NCBI GenBank assembly: GCA_021817045.1
Contig: JAKAWG010000013.1
Location: 20,987-84,986, forward strand
DNA: 64,000 nucleotides
Direction: 5' to 3'
DNA from: Acidobacteriota bacterium
Lineage (GTDB): Bacteria; Acidobacteriota; Terriglobia; UBA7540
Shown one piece after another: positions 37,175 through 46,419 of this stretch (positions within the stretch are counted from its first letter, which is position 1; each line of letters starts with the position of its first letter). A program made the position numbers and the translations under genes. The notes under the pieces are model-generated. The model made no database searches. It had not been told where the DNA came from and worked only from the letters and a program-made list of their open reading frames with translations.

Positions 37175-38113
37175 ATGGCCACATCGAGCGCACCTTTCAT
37201 CCAAGAGCGAAGCACCAAGCGACTCACATCCCGGGCCGGAAGACAGGTTTCAACCCACAAGAGGCCGCGCTCGCCTCAAGCCGAGGCACGTGTTCGATCG
37301 CACGCGACCGCCGGTCATGCCGCCGCCCAGAGCTATCCTGAGCGAGATGAACTGGCGGTGAAGCTCCTGCCTCTTGTCAAGCGCTTAGCGTTCGAGATGC
37401 GAGAGCGCTTGCCGCAACACGTCGAGGTGGATGACTTGGCAGGCGCCGGCGCGCTTGGCCTGCTGGACGCAGTGCGTAAGTTCGATGCGAGAAAGCACGT
37501 GAAGATCGAAACCTATGCGCGCCACCGCATCCGCGGCGCCATTCTCGACAGCCTGCGCGAGATGGACACGGCTTCGCGCGACATGCGGCGCAAAAACAAG
37601 TACGCCGAAAAGGTCTACCAGCGATTGCAGGGGGAACTTGGCCGCGCAGTAACCGATCAAGAAATGGCGGAAGCACTCGGCATCACGCTGAGGAAATGGT
37701 ACCGAACCGTCAACGAGCTCAACAGCATGGGCGTTGAATGGATGAGGCCGAACCAGATTCCTGAAACCAACGTGGTGGACGAGAAGAATCTGCCGGCCCA
37801 AGGCCACGACTCGAACCCCTACGAGCTTTGCTACCGCAATGAGCAGAGGGACATTCTCGCCCGTGCTGCCGCGACCTTGCCGGAAAAGGAGCGAACCGTG
37901 CTCACTCTCTACTACGAGGGAGAATTGACCATGAAACAAATCGGCGAGCGCATGGGAGTTGATGAATCCCGAATTTCACAAATCCATAGCTGTGCCATGA
38001 GCCGACTGCGCAACAAGGTGAAGAGAATCGTCCACCCGGCGGCCTCCCCAGTACCCTCCGCATTCATGCTGCAACAGCCTACCTCGGAACTTCCGGCAGC
38101 AGGATATTACTGA
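37175..38113 (+). CDS. FliA/WhiG-type RNA polymerase sigma factor
   Basis: A 312-residue sigma-28 class factor. Region 2 (about 60-135) has VDDLAGAGALGLLDAVRKFD and IETYARHRIRGAILDSLREMD. Region 3 follows with RAVTDQEMAEALGI. Region 4 (about 235-290) has ATLPEKERTVLTLYYEGELTMKQIGERMGVDESRISQIH. I chose ATG 37175 because GAGGCGAGG precedes it. The first 50 residues are a basic tail and the last 25 are extra. No flagellar or anti-sigma gene is adjacent, so it may direct a non-motility regulon. Confidence 0.9.
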   Translation: MATSSAPFIQERSTKRLTSRAGRQVSTHKRPRSPQAEARVRSHATAGHAAAQSYPERDELAVKLLPLVKRLAFEMRERLPQHVEVDDLAGAGALGLLDAVRKFDARKHVKIETYARHRIRGAILDSLREMDTASRDMRRKNKYAEKVYQRLQGELGRAVTDQEMAEALGITLRKWYRTVNELNSMGVEWMRPNQIPETNVVDEKNLPAQGHDSNPYELCYRNEQRDILARAAATLPEKERTVLTLYYEGELTMKQIGERMGVDESRISQIHSCAMSRLRNKVKRIVHPAASPVPSAFMLQQPTSELPAAGYY

Positions 38114-38137
38114 TCGTGTATTGGATTTTGGTCACGA

Positions 38138-39181
38138 CTACCGGGCCGGTCGGTGCGAGGCCGCTGCCGCAATGTGAGCAGGCGTAAGATCATGGAAGCT
38201 GAACTGCTTCTTGAACGAGTTGAATGGCTTCCCGTCGACCTCCGCATACGGGTAGACGAAATAGTTCACGGGCGGCCCGGCTTGTTTGGGCGAAAGGGTA
38301 AGGTCACGCCCCTTGGAAATTCGCACGCGGTCGGGATCCAGGCTTCCGAAGTAAAAGTCATGCCGGGCCGGGTTGAGCCACGCCTCGGAAATGTCCACCG
38401 GAACCCATCCTAATTTCCGCACGTAAAACTCAGCCCAGCAGTGGTAGCCCGGAATCCGGCCCTCGCTCGAATCTTCCGGCAGCGGAAAGCCAATCACGAA
38501 CCGTGCCGGAATACCTTCCGAGCGCATAAGCGCGATAAAAAGCGAATGGAAATCCGTGCAGTTGCCGCGCTTGGCGTTACAAGCAAAAAGCGCGTCGCCT
38601 CTGCCCCAGCCCTTCCCGCTCTTGTCGTAGCGCATGTTATGGAATACGTAATTATAGAGAGCGTACGCCTTGCTGATCTCTCCGCTTTTATCGCGCGTCG
38701 TTGTCTGAGCGATGCGCCGGATGATGCCGCCTGTAGGTATCAGGCGATCCGGCTCGGTGAAGCGGACGAGCGTTACGGGCACCTGAACTGGATCCGCGTT
38801 GTAGCGCATCAAGCTGGTGTAATCGCCCTTCGAGTACTCCCGCCGGGTGACCCTATACTTGATCGTGAAGTCGACGCTCCTCGCTCGAGGATTGTGTATT
38901 TCCGCATAGAGGATACGATCGCCGGTTCTCGGGTCGCGAGTGACCCGCACGGGTACCCCGGCCGTGATCTTTTCAATCGTTACCGATTGATTCCGGTCGG
39001 AACTCGCAAGCGGAATCCACACGCGCGCGGTGCGTGCGTCGGGGGGCAGATTTGTGATTTGCGTATCATAGATAAATTCAAAAGTCCGTGAGCGCTTCAC
39101 TACCTGCGGCAAACCTGCGCCCGACAGGGCGGCGCTAAGTACGATCAGGAGAGGCGCGACCAGAGCATACTTGAACTTCAT
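38138..39181 (-). CDS. Secreted transglutaminase-like protease domain protein
   Basis: A 347-residue periplasmic protein with a signal peptide (about 1-25). A beta-rich N-terminal domain is followed by a transglutaminase-core domain (about 185-290). The catalytic triad is visible as cysteine in KRGNCTDFHSLF, histidine in PGYHCWAEFYV and aspartate in WVPVDISEA. The start at ATG 39181 has a perfect GGAGG six bases upstream. Such proteins cleave or crosslink peptide bonds in the envelope. It is the last gene of the minus-strand operon beginning with the glycosyltransferase. Confidence 0.85.
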   Translation of the reverse strand: MKFKYALVAPLLIVLSAALSGAGLPQVVKRSRTFEFIYDTQITNLPPDARTARVWIPLASSDRNQSVTIEKITAGVPVRVTRDPRTGDRILYAEIHNPRARSVDFTIKYRVTRREYSKGDYTSLMRYNADPVQVPVTLVRFTEPDRLIPTGGIIRRIAQTTTRDKSGEISKAYALYNYVFHNMRYDKSGKGWGRGDALFACNAKRGNCTDFHSLFIALMRSEGIPARFVIGFPLPEDSSEGRIPGYHCWAEFYVRKLGWVPVDISEAWLNPARHDFYFGSLDPDRVRISKGRDLTLSPKQAGPPVNYFVYPYAEVDGKPFNSFKKQFSFHDLTPAHIAAAASHRPAR

Positions 39182-39238
39182 GAACATCCTCCATTGCAGA
39201 TTCCACCTACCTTGCCCAGCTGGCTTACAATTCAATCG

Positions 39239-39724
39239 TTACGTCCCTTTCCAATCTCCGAGCAGCCGCCGAACCAAAACCAACTGACCTAGATGATAAG
39301 CGTTGTGGTCGGCCACCAGCAAGGCTTCGCGCAAAACAGTCTGTCCTTCGCCTCCCTTGATTCGGGCGAACAGGTCAGTGGACCGTTTCGAGACCAGCGT
39401 CTTCATCGCTTCGAGGTCAGCGCGGAAGGCTGCAACGCTCTTATTCCATGCGCTTTTATCGGGCGGCGTCTCGGTAGCGGGCCAGTAACCGTCCGGCCAC
39501 TCGGGGGACACGTGCTTGGGGTTACGGCTGAACTCAAGGATGTCCCACTGTGCGATACGCAGATGTTCCAGAATCTGCCATGGTGAGTGGGGTGCCCCAG
39601 GAGGCTTCTTACCGCGCAGGTCGTCGGGAATCCCGCTGACAGCTTGATCGAAACTTATGTGCGCGCTACCGCCATCAAGCAACTCCACCAGATGATCTCG
39701 AAGCGCCTTATCGTGAAGGGGCAT
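39239..39724 (-). CDS. DinB-family metalloprotein
   Basis: A 161-residue four-helix-bundle protein. Metal-binding histidines are visible in WQILEHLRIAQWD and VADHNAYHLGQLVL, spaced as in DinB/YfiT. The start at ATG 39724 has GGAAAGGAG upstream. DinB proteins include damage-inducible proteins and thiol transferases; the substrate is unknown. It lies 55 bases after the hydrolase and is probably cotranscribed. Confidence 0.85.
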   Translation of the reverse strand: MPLHDKALRDHLVELLDGGSAHISFDQAVSGIPDDLRGKKPPGAPHSPWQILEHLRIAQWDILEFSRNPKHVSPEWPDGYWPATETPPDKSAWNKSVAAFRADLEAMKTLVSKRSTDLFARIKGGEGQTVLREALLVADHNAYHLGQLVLVRRLLGDWKGT

Positions 39725-39779
39725 GAGCAGTCTCCTTTCCCGGACATTATCGCGCAATGCCGGGACGACGGATAGCCGT

Positions 39780-40712
39780 TCACGGCGCCGCTGGCGCGAC
39801 GCGGTCGAGGAATCGCCTGACCGCAGCCTCGTAGGGTTCACGCCCGCTGTTGAATCCTTCTCCATGCCTCCACCCAGGCACAATCACGATGGCTTTTTCC
39901 GGGCTGGAGCTTGCGGCATAGAGCGCCCGGGCATAGGCCGGCGGCATTCGCCTGTCGTCCCGGACCGCAACAAACAGAATCGGCCGCGCACCAATGCGCT
40001 GCACGACCGTGACCAAGTTGAATTCGGAAGGCCAGAAGTGTCCCCGCAGCGCAATGCCGTATTCAATTTCATCGGCGACCGGAAAACTCGGGAGGTGAAG
40101 AAAGAGCCTCGCGTGATGAGCGATCAGCTCGTGAAATGTCGTCCAGGCGCTGTCCGAGATGACGGCTGAGATGTCCGGCGTTTCGGCAGCCGCCATGAGT
40201 GCGGCCGCCGCTCCCATAGAAACGCCCCAAGCGACGATTGGGCGCGGAGCCTTGAGCCGAACCAGCGCATAACGCACCGCCCCTTCAACATCGTGCCGCT
40301 CCTGATAGCCGAGGGTGGTGATCTTACCGCCGCTTTCGCCCTCGTGGCGAAAGTCGAACAGCACGGAATCAAATTCCAGCGCGTGGGCGAACCTCGCCAT
40401 GGGGAGCATTTCAACCCTTGACCGGTTGAGTCCGTGGCAAAGAACAATGGTCCCGCGAGGGCGAGGCGTAGCCGGCACAAACCAGCCTTTAAGCGGAATG
40501 CCGTCCATCGAGGAAAAGGCGATTTGGCTGTATGGCATCCCCGCATACGTGGCGGGAGTCTTGCCAGCATTAGGGTCGGGAAAATAATACCGGTGGGTAG
40601 TGACCAGAGTGGTGAAGAACCACGGCACAACAACCAGAAAAAACACGAAAATGAATCCCGCCAGAATCGGGACCACGTAGCGAATGATTCTCCAAAGCCG
40701 TCGGACGCTCAT
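39780..40712 (-). CDS. Membrane-anchored alpha/beta hydrolase
   Basis: A 310-residue protein with one N-terminal membrane helix (about 8-38, IRYVVPILAGFIFVFFLVVV). The hydrolase fold follows: TIVLCHGLNRSR carries the oxyanion loop, GVSMGAAAALMAA carries the nucleophile serine, DDRRMP the acid and PGWRHGEGF the histidine. The substrate is unknown. It may deacylate or release polymer made by the neighbouring exopolysaccharide genes; that is inference from position, 20 bases after the porin gene. Confidence 0.82.
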   Translation of the reverse strand: MSVRRLWRIIRYVVPILAGFIFVFFLVVVPWFFTTLVTTHRYYFPDPNAGKTPATYAGMPYSQIAFSSMDGIPLKGWFVPATPRPRGTIVLCHGLNRSRVEMLPMARFAHALEFDSVLFDFRHEGESGGKITTLGYQERHDVEGAVRYALVRLKAPRPIVAWGVSMGAAAALMAAAETPDISAVISDSAWTTFHELIAHHARLFLHLPSFPVADEIEYGIALRGHFWPSEFNLVTVVQRIGARPILFVAVRDDRRMPPAYARALYAASSSPEKAIVIVPGWRHGEGFNSGREPYEAAVRRFLDRVAPAAP

Positions 40713-40732
40713 CGGCCACCTTTCAGGGCAAA

Positions 40733-42910
40733 TCAAAACCTCCAGCGGCTCGAAAGCTGAACCGCATTGCCCGTAACCGCCCCCAGCGCCTGGGCGAAAT
40801 TATAGTGGACATAACCGACCGTTATCGCATGTCCACGGCTAAGACGAAACGTCAGCGCAGGCCCAGCTTGAATCGCGCGGGTAAAGGGCCGTCCTTCGTC
40901 CGCTTGCTGCACCCCAAAATCCGCCACGAGGGTATACGCGACCGGCCCAGCCAGCTTTCCGTGCAGCCGCGAGGTGATGAAATGGCGCTGGTAAAGCTTA
41001 GGATTGAAAAATCCCATATACACTCCGCGGCGTTCTCCGGCATACCCAAAGACAACGCCCGAGTAACCCAGATCTAAAGCCGCGTGTTCCGCGCGGATCA
41101 AGTTGCGCGCGATGTCTATCCCAGCGCCATCTCCGCTGTCGTGGCCATTCGCTTCAAGGGCAATCGCTCCCCCTTCCGGCAGGACGACCTGATCGTGTAC
41201 TGCCGACGAATCGCTCTCATGAAAGAAGCTCGCGCGCAACCTAGTGCGCGGATCGAAGTTGTAGCCAACTTCCAATTCGGCAACTCGCTGCACCGCTCCG
41301 TAGCGCACCGACGTTGGCGTGTAAAGGATCGGCTCGCGGGCAAGTACAAAATCCAAACGAAGCTTCGGCGCGGGAAGCCAACTCGCACCGGCGAATGCTG
41401 CGAGCGTGAAGGCAGGACTTCGCGTGGGGCTGCCCAGATAAATGTTTGGGAAGAGCACGCCCGGCCCAAGCCGAACGCCTCCAGCCCCCGCGCGAACGTC
41501 GAAGCGGTTCGAGATGGCCGTGGTTTGCCCATAGAGTAACTCCGCGGGGGCCACGGCGCCTTGGATGCCGCCGGCCGGGCTGTTCGAAGGCGTCGAGCTA
41601 AGCATGAGAAATGATCGCGTCTTTGGGAGGGCGCTGAAACCAATCCTCACGTCGCCGCCATAGGCGTTGAGGTCTTCGAGCAACGGTCTTCCCCCTCCCG
41701 GCACGGAGGTTTCGCGCTCGTACGAAGCTCGCGTGGTCAGCGTGATGGCCGACTCTTCCTGAATCTGCTTCGCAAGCTCCCGCGCCTCGGAACTGCTCGG
41801 GCTGAGTTGCTCCGCCTGGCGGACGAGCGCCAGGGCGGACTTCCGCTTGCCACGCGCCCGGTTGATGCGCGCAAGCAAGAGCAGCGCGTCGATATCTCCG
41901 GGGCGTTCCACGACGAGGCGAAAAGCGAGCGGGTAGGCGTCGTTCGGCCGTCCGACGTAATAATCGATCTCTGCGGCACCGTAAAGCGCCGAAACATCCT
42001 CAAAGTTTTCGCCAAGCACTGAATTGTAGTCATCAAGCGCCCGGTACAACTTCCCTTCCCTCTTATCGAGCTGTGCCCGCAGAAGTAGCGCCGCAGAATC
42101 GCGAGGGCGCAACCGCAAGCAGGCTCCCAGCGTGGCACGCGCCGCATCGTCCTGCTTCAAGCCAAGCTCAAGTCGCGCCACCGTCGCCCCAAGCGGCTCA
42201 TCGGAAGGATTCATTTCGAAAAGCTGCTTGTAAATCAGCAGGGCGCGCTCAGGCCGTCCCGCCCACAGTTCGACCCGTGCCAGCGCACCGAGGAGAGCGG
42301 GGTCCGCAGGGGTTGACGCGAGAAGCTTGTGGTAAACCTCGATCGCGGCATCGTACTGGTGAGCCCAGCTCAGCACCAGTGCAAGATGACTTTCCGCCGC
42401 GCGATCATGAGGGTTAAGTTGCAGCGCGTGCCGGTCTGCCCGAATGGCGCCCCCGTAATCTCCAAGCCTGGCCTCGGCCGAGGCGAGATTTCGATAGGTC
42501 CGCGCATCATCCGGATGATCGGCCAGATAGCGAAGGTCATACGTCACAAAAGCCTGCGGAGGAGAACCGGGCGGCGGGCGCAGCGCTTGCCAGCGGCGCG
42601 CGTCCTCCGCGCGTCTGGTGCGCCCTGGCAGCCCAACTAGCTTCGGGCTCTGGGCCCGAGCAAGCACAGCCAAACCCGCAATCATCGCCAGTGGAACGAC
42701 AACTTGATTCGTAGCGTATTGTGTCCGACGTTTCTCTACAAATGGAGTGCGGCAGCTTGCCGCCGCCTTGCGCCCGCGAGCGTGCTCGCGGCGATGAATA
42801 TTGACCAGCCAGCAAGCTAACCTTCGGGAAATCGGCAGCAAGCTGCCGCACTCCAAACGGCGAAGGATTAAGCAGAGGGAGTTCCGACGCACTACACCAG
42901 CCACAGCCAT
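40733..42910 (-). CDS. TPR plus outer-membrane beta-barrel protein, likely polysaccharide exporter
   Basis: A protein of about 725 residues. After a signal peptide (AMIAGLAVLARAQ) come six or more TPR units (DARTYRNLASAEARLGDYGGAI and following). The last 320 residues form an amphipathic beta-barrel ending in phenylalanine (QLSSRWRF), as outer-membrane porins do. The layout matches BcsC/PgaA-type exporters. The ATG at 42910 is two bases after the glycosyltransferase stop, suggesting coupling, but a 114-bp palindromic repeat lies in frame between it and the signal peptide. The working start may instead be ATG 42685. Confidence 0.75.
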   Translation of the reverse strand: MAVAGVVRRNSLCLILRRLECGSLLPISRRLACWLVNIHRREHARGRKAAASCRTPFVEKRRTQYATNQVVVPLAMIAGLAVLARAQSPKLVGLPGRTRRAEDARRWQALRPPPGSPPQAFVTYDLRYLADHPDDARTYRNLASAEARLGDYGGAIRADRHALQLNPHDRAAESHLALVLSWAHQYDAAIEVYHKLLASTPADPALLGALARVELWAGRPERALLIYKQLFEMNPSDEPLGATVARLELGLKQDDAARATLGACLRLRPRDSAALLLRAQLDKREGKLYRALDDYNSVLGENFEDVSALYGAAEIDYYVGRPNDAYPLAFRLVVERPGDIDALLLLARINRARGKRKSALALVRQAEQLSPSSSEARELAKQIQEESAITLTTRASYERETSVPGGGRPLLEDLNAYGGDVRIGFSALPKTRSFLMLSSTPSNSPAGGIQGAVAPAELLYGQTTAISNRFDVRAGAGGVRLGPGVLFPNIYLGSPTRSPAFTLAAFAGASWLPAPKLRLDFVLAREPILYTPTSVRYGAVQRVAELEVGYNFDPRTRLRASFFHESDSSAVHDQVVLPEGGAIALEANGHDSGDGAGIDIARNLIRAEHAALDLGYSGVVFGYAGERRGVYMGFFNPKLYQRHFITSRLHGKLAGPVAYTLVADFGVQQADEGRPFTRAIQAGPALTFRLSRGHAITVGYVHYNFAQALGAVTGNAVQLSSRWRF
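42742..42855. repeat. 114-bp REP-like element inserted in frame in the exporter gene
   Basis: The ends TGGAGTGCGGCAGCTTGC (left) and its near-perfect complement at 42835-42855 form a 21-bp inverted repeat with one mismatch. The length is exactly 38 codons without a stop. On the minus strand it translates as LECGSLLPISRRLACW and following. A relative lies at 60546-60662. Confidence 0.7.
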
Positions 42911-42912
42911 TT

Positions 42913-44346
42913 TCAAGTTTTTGCTTCTGCTCCAGCTTCCGCTGCGCGGGCCACCGGTTCCCATTCGCTGCGGCCGATGAGAAAGCGCAAGAAACCCTGA
43001 AACCGCCAGTAGACGACAAGCTGGCGGTAGCCGAAGTTTTCGAGCGCCGCTCCAGCGAGCAAGACGTAAAGATCCCGCTTGGCCGGGTAGCGGCGATACG
43101 TGATTTCTTCAAGCAGCACAGCGCCGACCGACAGGAAAGACGCGTAGACCAAGCTGAGAATAACCAGGGAAAGATAAAACGAAGAGAGAGCCAGATGGAA
43201 AGCGAACGCCAGGAGAACCGCGAAGTATCCTATCATCTCGACTGCCGCGCCCAGTCCCTCGACGGAGGCGTGGAATGGAAAACTCAGCATTCCTACCACT
43301 CCGTACCGCGGGTTGAACAGCATTGCCGAATTGAGCCACAACACCTGGCAGAGTCCAAGCTGCCAGCGGCGCCGCTGCCGTGCCAGCATAGCGAGCGAAT
43401 TCGGGCACTCTGTCCAGCAAACGGTGTCCAAAGTAAACCTCATCTTCGCCGCCCGGCCATTTTGCCTCGACCAACGGTGCAGACGAACGATCAACTCCAT
43501 ATCCTCCGCAACGGTGTGGCCATCAAAACCGCCCGCGGCGACGACCGTTTCACGGTGAAACACGGCCATGGCCCCGGAAACGATCAGCGTGCCCTCCATC
43601 ATCCCCCACCCGGCGCGACCAAAGAGGAAGCTGCGCAGGTATTCCACCACCTGGAAGCGCTCGGTCCACGATTGCGGAAGCCGGACGTGTTCAACTTGCC
43701 CACGCCTCGTGCGGCAGCCGTTCCGAATGCGGATAATGCCACCACTCGCCACGATGACTCCCGCCGAGTAGACCACCGGCCGCATCAGGCGCGCCAGCGC
43801 GTCCGGCTCGAGCAGGGAATCGGCGTCTAGCGTGCAGAAGTAAGGCGAGCGGGCAAAATTGATTCCGGCGTTCAGCGCGTCAGATTTGCCACCGTGCCGC
43901 TTACCCAGCACGACGAGGCGAGGCGAATCCGGATTCACGTAAAATGTCTCGACTGGTTGCGTGGGCAGAACCGGCCGGTAGATGAGATCCAAACGTGAGA
44001 GTTTGAATTCCGCCGACAGGCGTTCAAGCGTCCGGTCGGAAGAACCGTCATCTACCACTACCACGCTCAGATCCGGATAATTGGCGCGCAGCGCCGAATG
44101 AACCGTCTCCACAATCGAGGCTTCCTCATTGAACGCAGGAATAAGCACGGTGAGCGGAGGTTCCGCCCCCGGGGAACGCCGGTCGCGGGCTGGCTGATAC
44201 GCAATGCGTCGGTTATAAGCGACCGCAGAGGCAAGCGAAATGGCCATCAGCAGTGTATAAATGCCGTTGCCGAGGAAAAAATAGACGACGGTCACGGCGT
44301 TACACAGATTCAAGGCGTGCTCAAGCACGTCCCGCAACAAAACCAT
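42913..44346 (-). CDS. Processive family 2 glycosyltransferase (PgaC/BcsA-like)
   Basis: A 477-residue inner-membrane polysaccharide synthase. An N-terminal membrane helix (about 15-40) precedes the GT-A domain. Its motifs are VVVVDDGSSDRT, FCTLDADSLLEPD, HTVAEDMELIVRLH and RQRRRWQLGL (the QxxRW polymer-holding motif). Further membrane helices lie at about 345-450. The start at ATG 44346 has AAGGGGAA upstream. With the adjacent TPR-barrel exporter it forms a two-component synthase/secretion unit; no c-di-GMP PilZ domain and no PgaB deacetylase are visible. Confidence 0.88.
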   Translation of the reverse strand: MVLLRDVLEHALNLCNAVTVVYFFLGNGIYTLLMAISLASAVAYNRRIAYQPARDRRSPGAEPPLTVLIPAFNEEASIVETVHSALRANYPDLSVVVVDDGSSDRTLERLSAEFKLSRLDLIYRPVLPTQPVETFYVNPDSPRLVVLGKRHGGKSDALNAGINFARSPYFCTLDADSLLEPDALARLMRPVVYSAGVIVASGGIIRIRNGCRTRRGQVEHVRLPQSWTERFQVVEYLRSFLFGRAGWGMMEGTLIVSGAMAVFHRETVVAAGGFDGHTVAEDMELIVRLHRWSRQNGRAAKMRFTLDTVCWTECPNSLAMLARQRRRWQLGLCQVLWLNSAMLFNPRYGVVGMLSFPFHASVEGLGAAVEMIGYFAVLLAFAFHLALSSFYLSLVILSLVYASFLSVGAVLLEEITYRRYPAKRDLYVLLAGAALENFGYRQLVVYWRFQGFLRFLIGRSEWEPVARAAEAGAEAKT

Positions 44347-44567
44347 TTCCCCTTTTCCCCCTCACGCTCTGAGTTTTGCGGTGATGCGCGTTATATCTCA
44401 GAGGTGCCTAAACCCTCCTGAGAGTGGTAGCCACCACGACCACCCCTTAAGCCTCCTCCCAACTGAGGTAAGGAGCGGCGAAGCGGGGTTGTTACGTAGC
44501 GACCACGGCCTCTGACTGCCTTGTTAATTCTGAAAACTAACCGTGAGGTGCGCGGTGGCCGTCGTCT

Positions 44568-45764
44568 TCAGGGAGCCTTTTCGCCCTCGACTGAAATGCA
44601 CCACCATGGCTCGCCGACACTATGGATGGGCTTTAAGCCCGTGCGGGAGCTGATGACCCGAACCAGTTTGCGAGCCGCGATGAGATGGCCATGAACCGTC
44701 GGGTGTATGCCGTCCGTAAAATCTGACCGCGCCAGCCACCCGGTGGTGTCCACATAAACGATTCTCGAATCGTGCAGCACCTCAACGGCCCGGCGAACGT
44801 CCTCGGCGTGAAAGCCGCCGAACGGTCTCATGCAGAAAATCCACGCGCGCGGATAAGCTTTCCGGATTTCGGCCACATAGGCGCGATAAGCCGGGACAAA
44901 TCGAGAAGAGGGGTAAATAACATCATTAGTGCCCTGGTTGATGACGACAACTTGGGGAATGAAGGAAGGGTCTGCCTTCGAACCTTTGAAATTCCAGCCG
45001 AAGGACTGTGGTGCTGGTGGGACCTCGCCGTTGCCAGTACGAATGATGCCCTGCCGCCCGAAACCGATTTGGTTGGAAATCGCACCAAAAGCCGTGGCGG
45101 TCAGATAAGCGTAGTCGCTGGTCCCGTCGGAACCGTTTGGCCCCAAAGCCATGGACAGCGCCCGCACGCCCTGCGTGATCGAATCCCCGTAGAATTCCAT
45201 TTTCGGGCCCGTCACCGGCGGGAGCGGTAGAACATGGCAGTGCGGAGCGAGAATAAACCCTTTGAAGACTACGGCGGAAGCCAGCGGCGGCACCCAGCGG
45301 TCGGCACGCTCATCGACGTCTTTGACGGTGATCTGAACCGTGTGTCTGTCACCGGCAAGCGGCTTGGGCGAAAAGTTTTCGATGCGTGAGTCAAGCTTGT
45401 AGAGCGCCGGAGAGTGGCCGTCGATTGAAACGTAAATCTGCGCGGGATTTGTAATTCGGTGCACGCCGAAGCGTCCGCTGAGTTCGTGTCCTGTGAAGGC
45501 ACACAGAATGCGCGAACCGGAGTTCACCGTGACGGCCTGCTGATCGATGCCGACTTCGTCCCAGTGGCCGATGTAACGGATTTGCGGGTCGTCCGGCTCG
45601 ATGACCGTACCTTCCGGGTAATTCTGGCTACTGCCTACGGGAGGTCTCGCTTGCGCCCTACCCGCCGCAGAGTTTATGCCTCCGCCAGCGCCCGGCCCGT
45701 AGCAGCCGGCAAGTAACGACACGCAGCAAATCGTCGAGAGCGGAAAGAACCAAGAACGAATCAT
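44568..45764 (-). CDS. SGNH-hydrolase lipoprotein (CE2-like esterase)
   Basis: A 398-residue predicted lipoprotein; the lipobox is LLAGC near residue 20. The N-terminal half is a jelly-roll-like domain (LSGRFGVHRITNPAQIYVSID). The SGNH domain follows with the nucleophile in FYGDSITQGV, block III in INQGTNDV and the acid-histidine pair in FTDGIHPTVHGH. This two-domain order resembles CE2 carbohydrate acetylesterases. I chose ATG 45764; the frame stays open much further, but that part is antisense to pabA. It may remove acetyl groups from wall or exopolysaccharide. Confidence 0.82.
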   Translation of the reverse strand: MIRSWFFPLSTICCVSLLAGCYGPGAGGGINSAAGRAQARPPVGSSQNYPEGTVIEPDDPQIRYIGHWDEVGIDQQAVTVNSGSRILCAFTGHELSGRFGVHRITNPAQIYVSIDGHSPALYKLDSRIENFSPKPLAGDRHTVQITVKDVDERADRWVPPLASAVVFKGFILAPHCHVLPLPPVTGPKMEFYGDSITQGVRALSMALGPNGSDGTSDYAYLTATAFGAISNQIGFGRQGIIRTGNGEVPPAPQSFGWNFKGSKADPSFIPQVVVINQGTNDVIYPSSRFVPAYRAYVAEIRKAYPRAWIFCMRPFGGFHAEDVRRAVEVLHDSRIVYVDTTGWLARSDFTDGIHPTVHGHLIAARKLVRVISSRTGLKPIHSVGEPWWCISVEGEKAP

Positions 45765-45830
45765 GCGATGCCTTAATGATAAGTGAATTACGGCGTAAAG
45801 ACGTATAATGTTTTCCGAGAATTCGGCTCT

Positions 45831-46394
45831 ATGGTCTTCATCGTCGATAACTACGACTCGTTTACCTATAACCTGGTTCAATACCTTGGAGAGTTGGGCG
45901 CTGAGATTGAAGTACGCCGCAACGACTCGGTGACGCTCGAAGAAATCGAACGGCTCAACCCGGAGCGAATCGTCATTTCGCCCGGTCCCAAAACCCCCAG
46001 CCAAGCCGGCATCTGTCTCGAACTGCTCCGGCGGTTCGTCGGCCGCAAACCCATTCTCGGTGTTTGCCTCGGCCACCAAGCCATTGGCCAAGCGTTTGGA
46101 GGGCGGGTTATCCGCGCCCCACAGCTGATGCACGGCAAGACCAGCCTCATCACCCACGACGGAAAGACGCTTTTCGCCGGCCTCCCCAACCCTTTCCCTG
46201 CCACTCGATATCACTCGCTGATTGTCGAGCTTGAAAGCCTCCCTCCTTGCCTGGAGGTTTCCGCCACGTCACCCGAAGGGCTCATTATGGGACTGCGCCA
46301 CAAAGAAGCCAAAGTGGAAGGCGTTCAATTCCACCCCGAATCTATTCTTACTGAATCAGGCAAACAACTGCTCGCGAACTTCCTAAAACTTTAA
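45831..46394 (+). CDS. pabA: Aminodeoxychorismate/anthranilate synthase glutaminase subunit
   Basis: A 187-residue class I glutamine amidotransferase that supplies ammonia for p-aminobenzoate (folate) or anthranilate (tryptophan). [19 protein letters not shown] is the standard terminus, fixing the start at ATG 45831. [12 protein letters not shown], the catalytic cysteine in [11 protein letters not shown], and the His-Glu pair in [10 protein letters not shown] complete the set. No pabB or trpE is next to it, so the choice between PabA and TrpG stays open; many bacteria use one subunit for both. Confidence 0.92.
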   Translation: MVFIVDNYDSFTYNLVQYLGELGAEIEVRRNDSVTLEEIERLNPERIVISPGPKTPSQAGICLELLRRFVGRKPILGVCLGHQAIGQAFGGRVIRAPQLMHGKTSLITHDGKTLFAGLPNPFPATRYHSLIVELESLPPCLEVSATSPEGLIMGLRHKEAKVEGVQFHPESILTESGKQLLANFLKL

Positions 46395-46419
46395 CTCCGG
46401 CTCGCGTTCAGCCGCCTAC

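Noticed and set aside
45765..46214. N-terminal extension of the SGNH lipoprotein frame
   Set aside because: It is antisense to pabA along its length and lies before the clear lipoprotein signal at ATG 45764.
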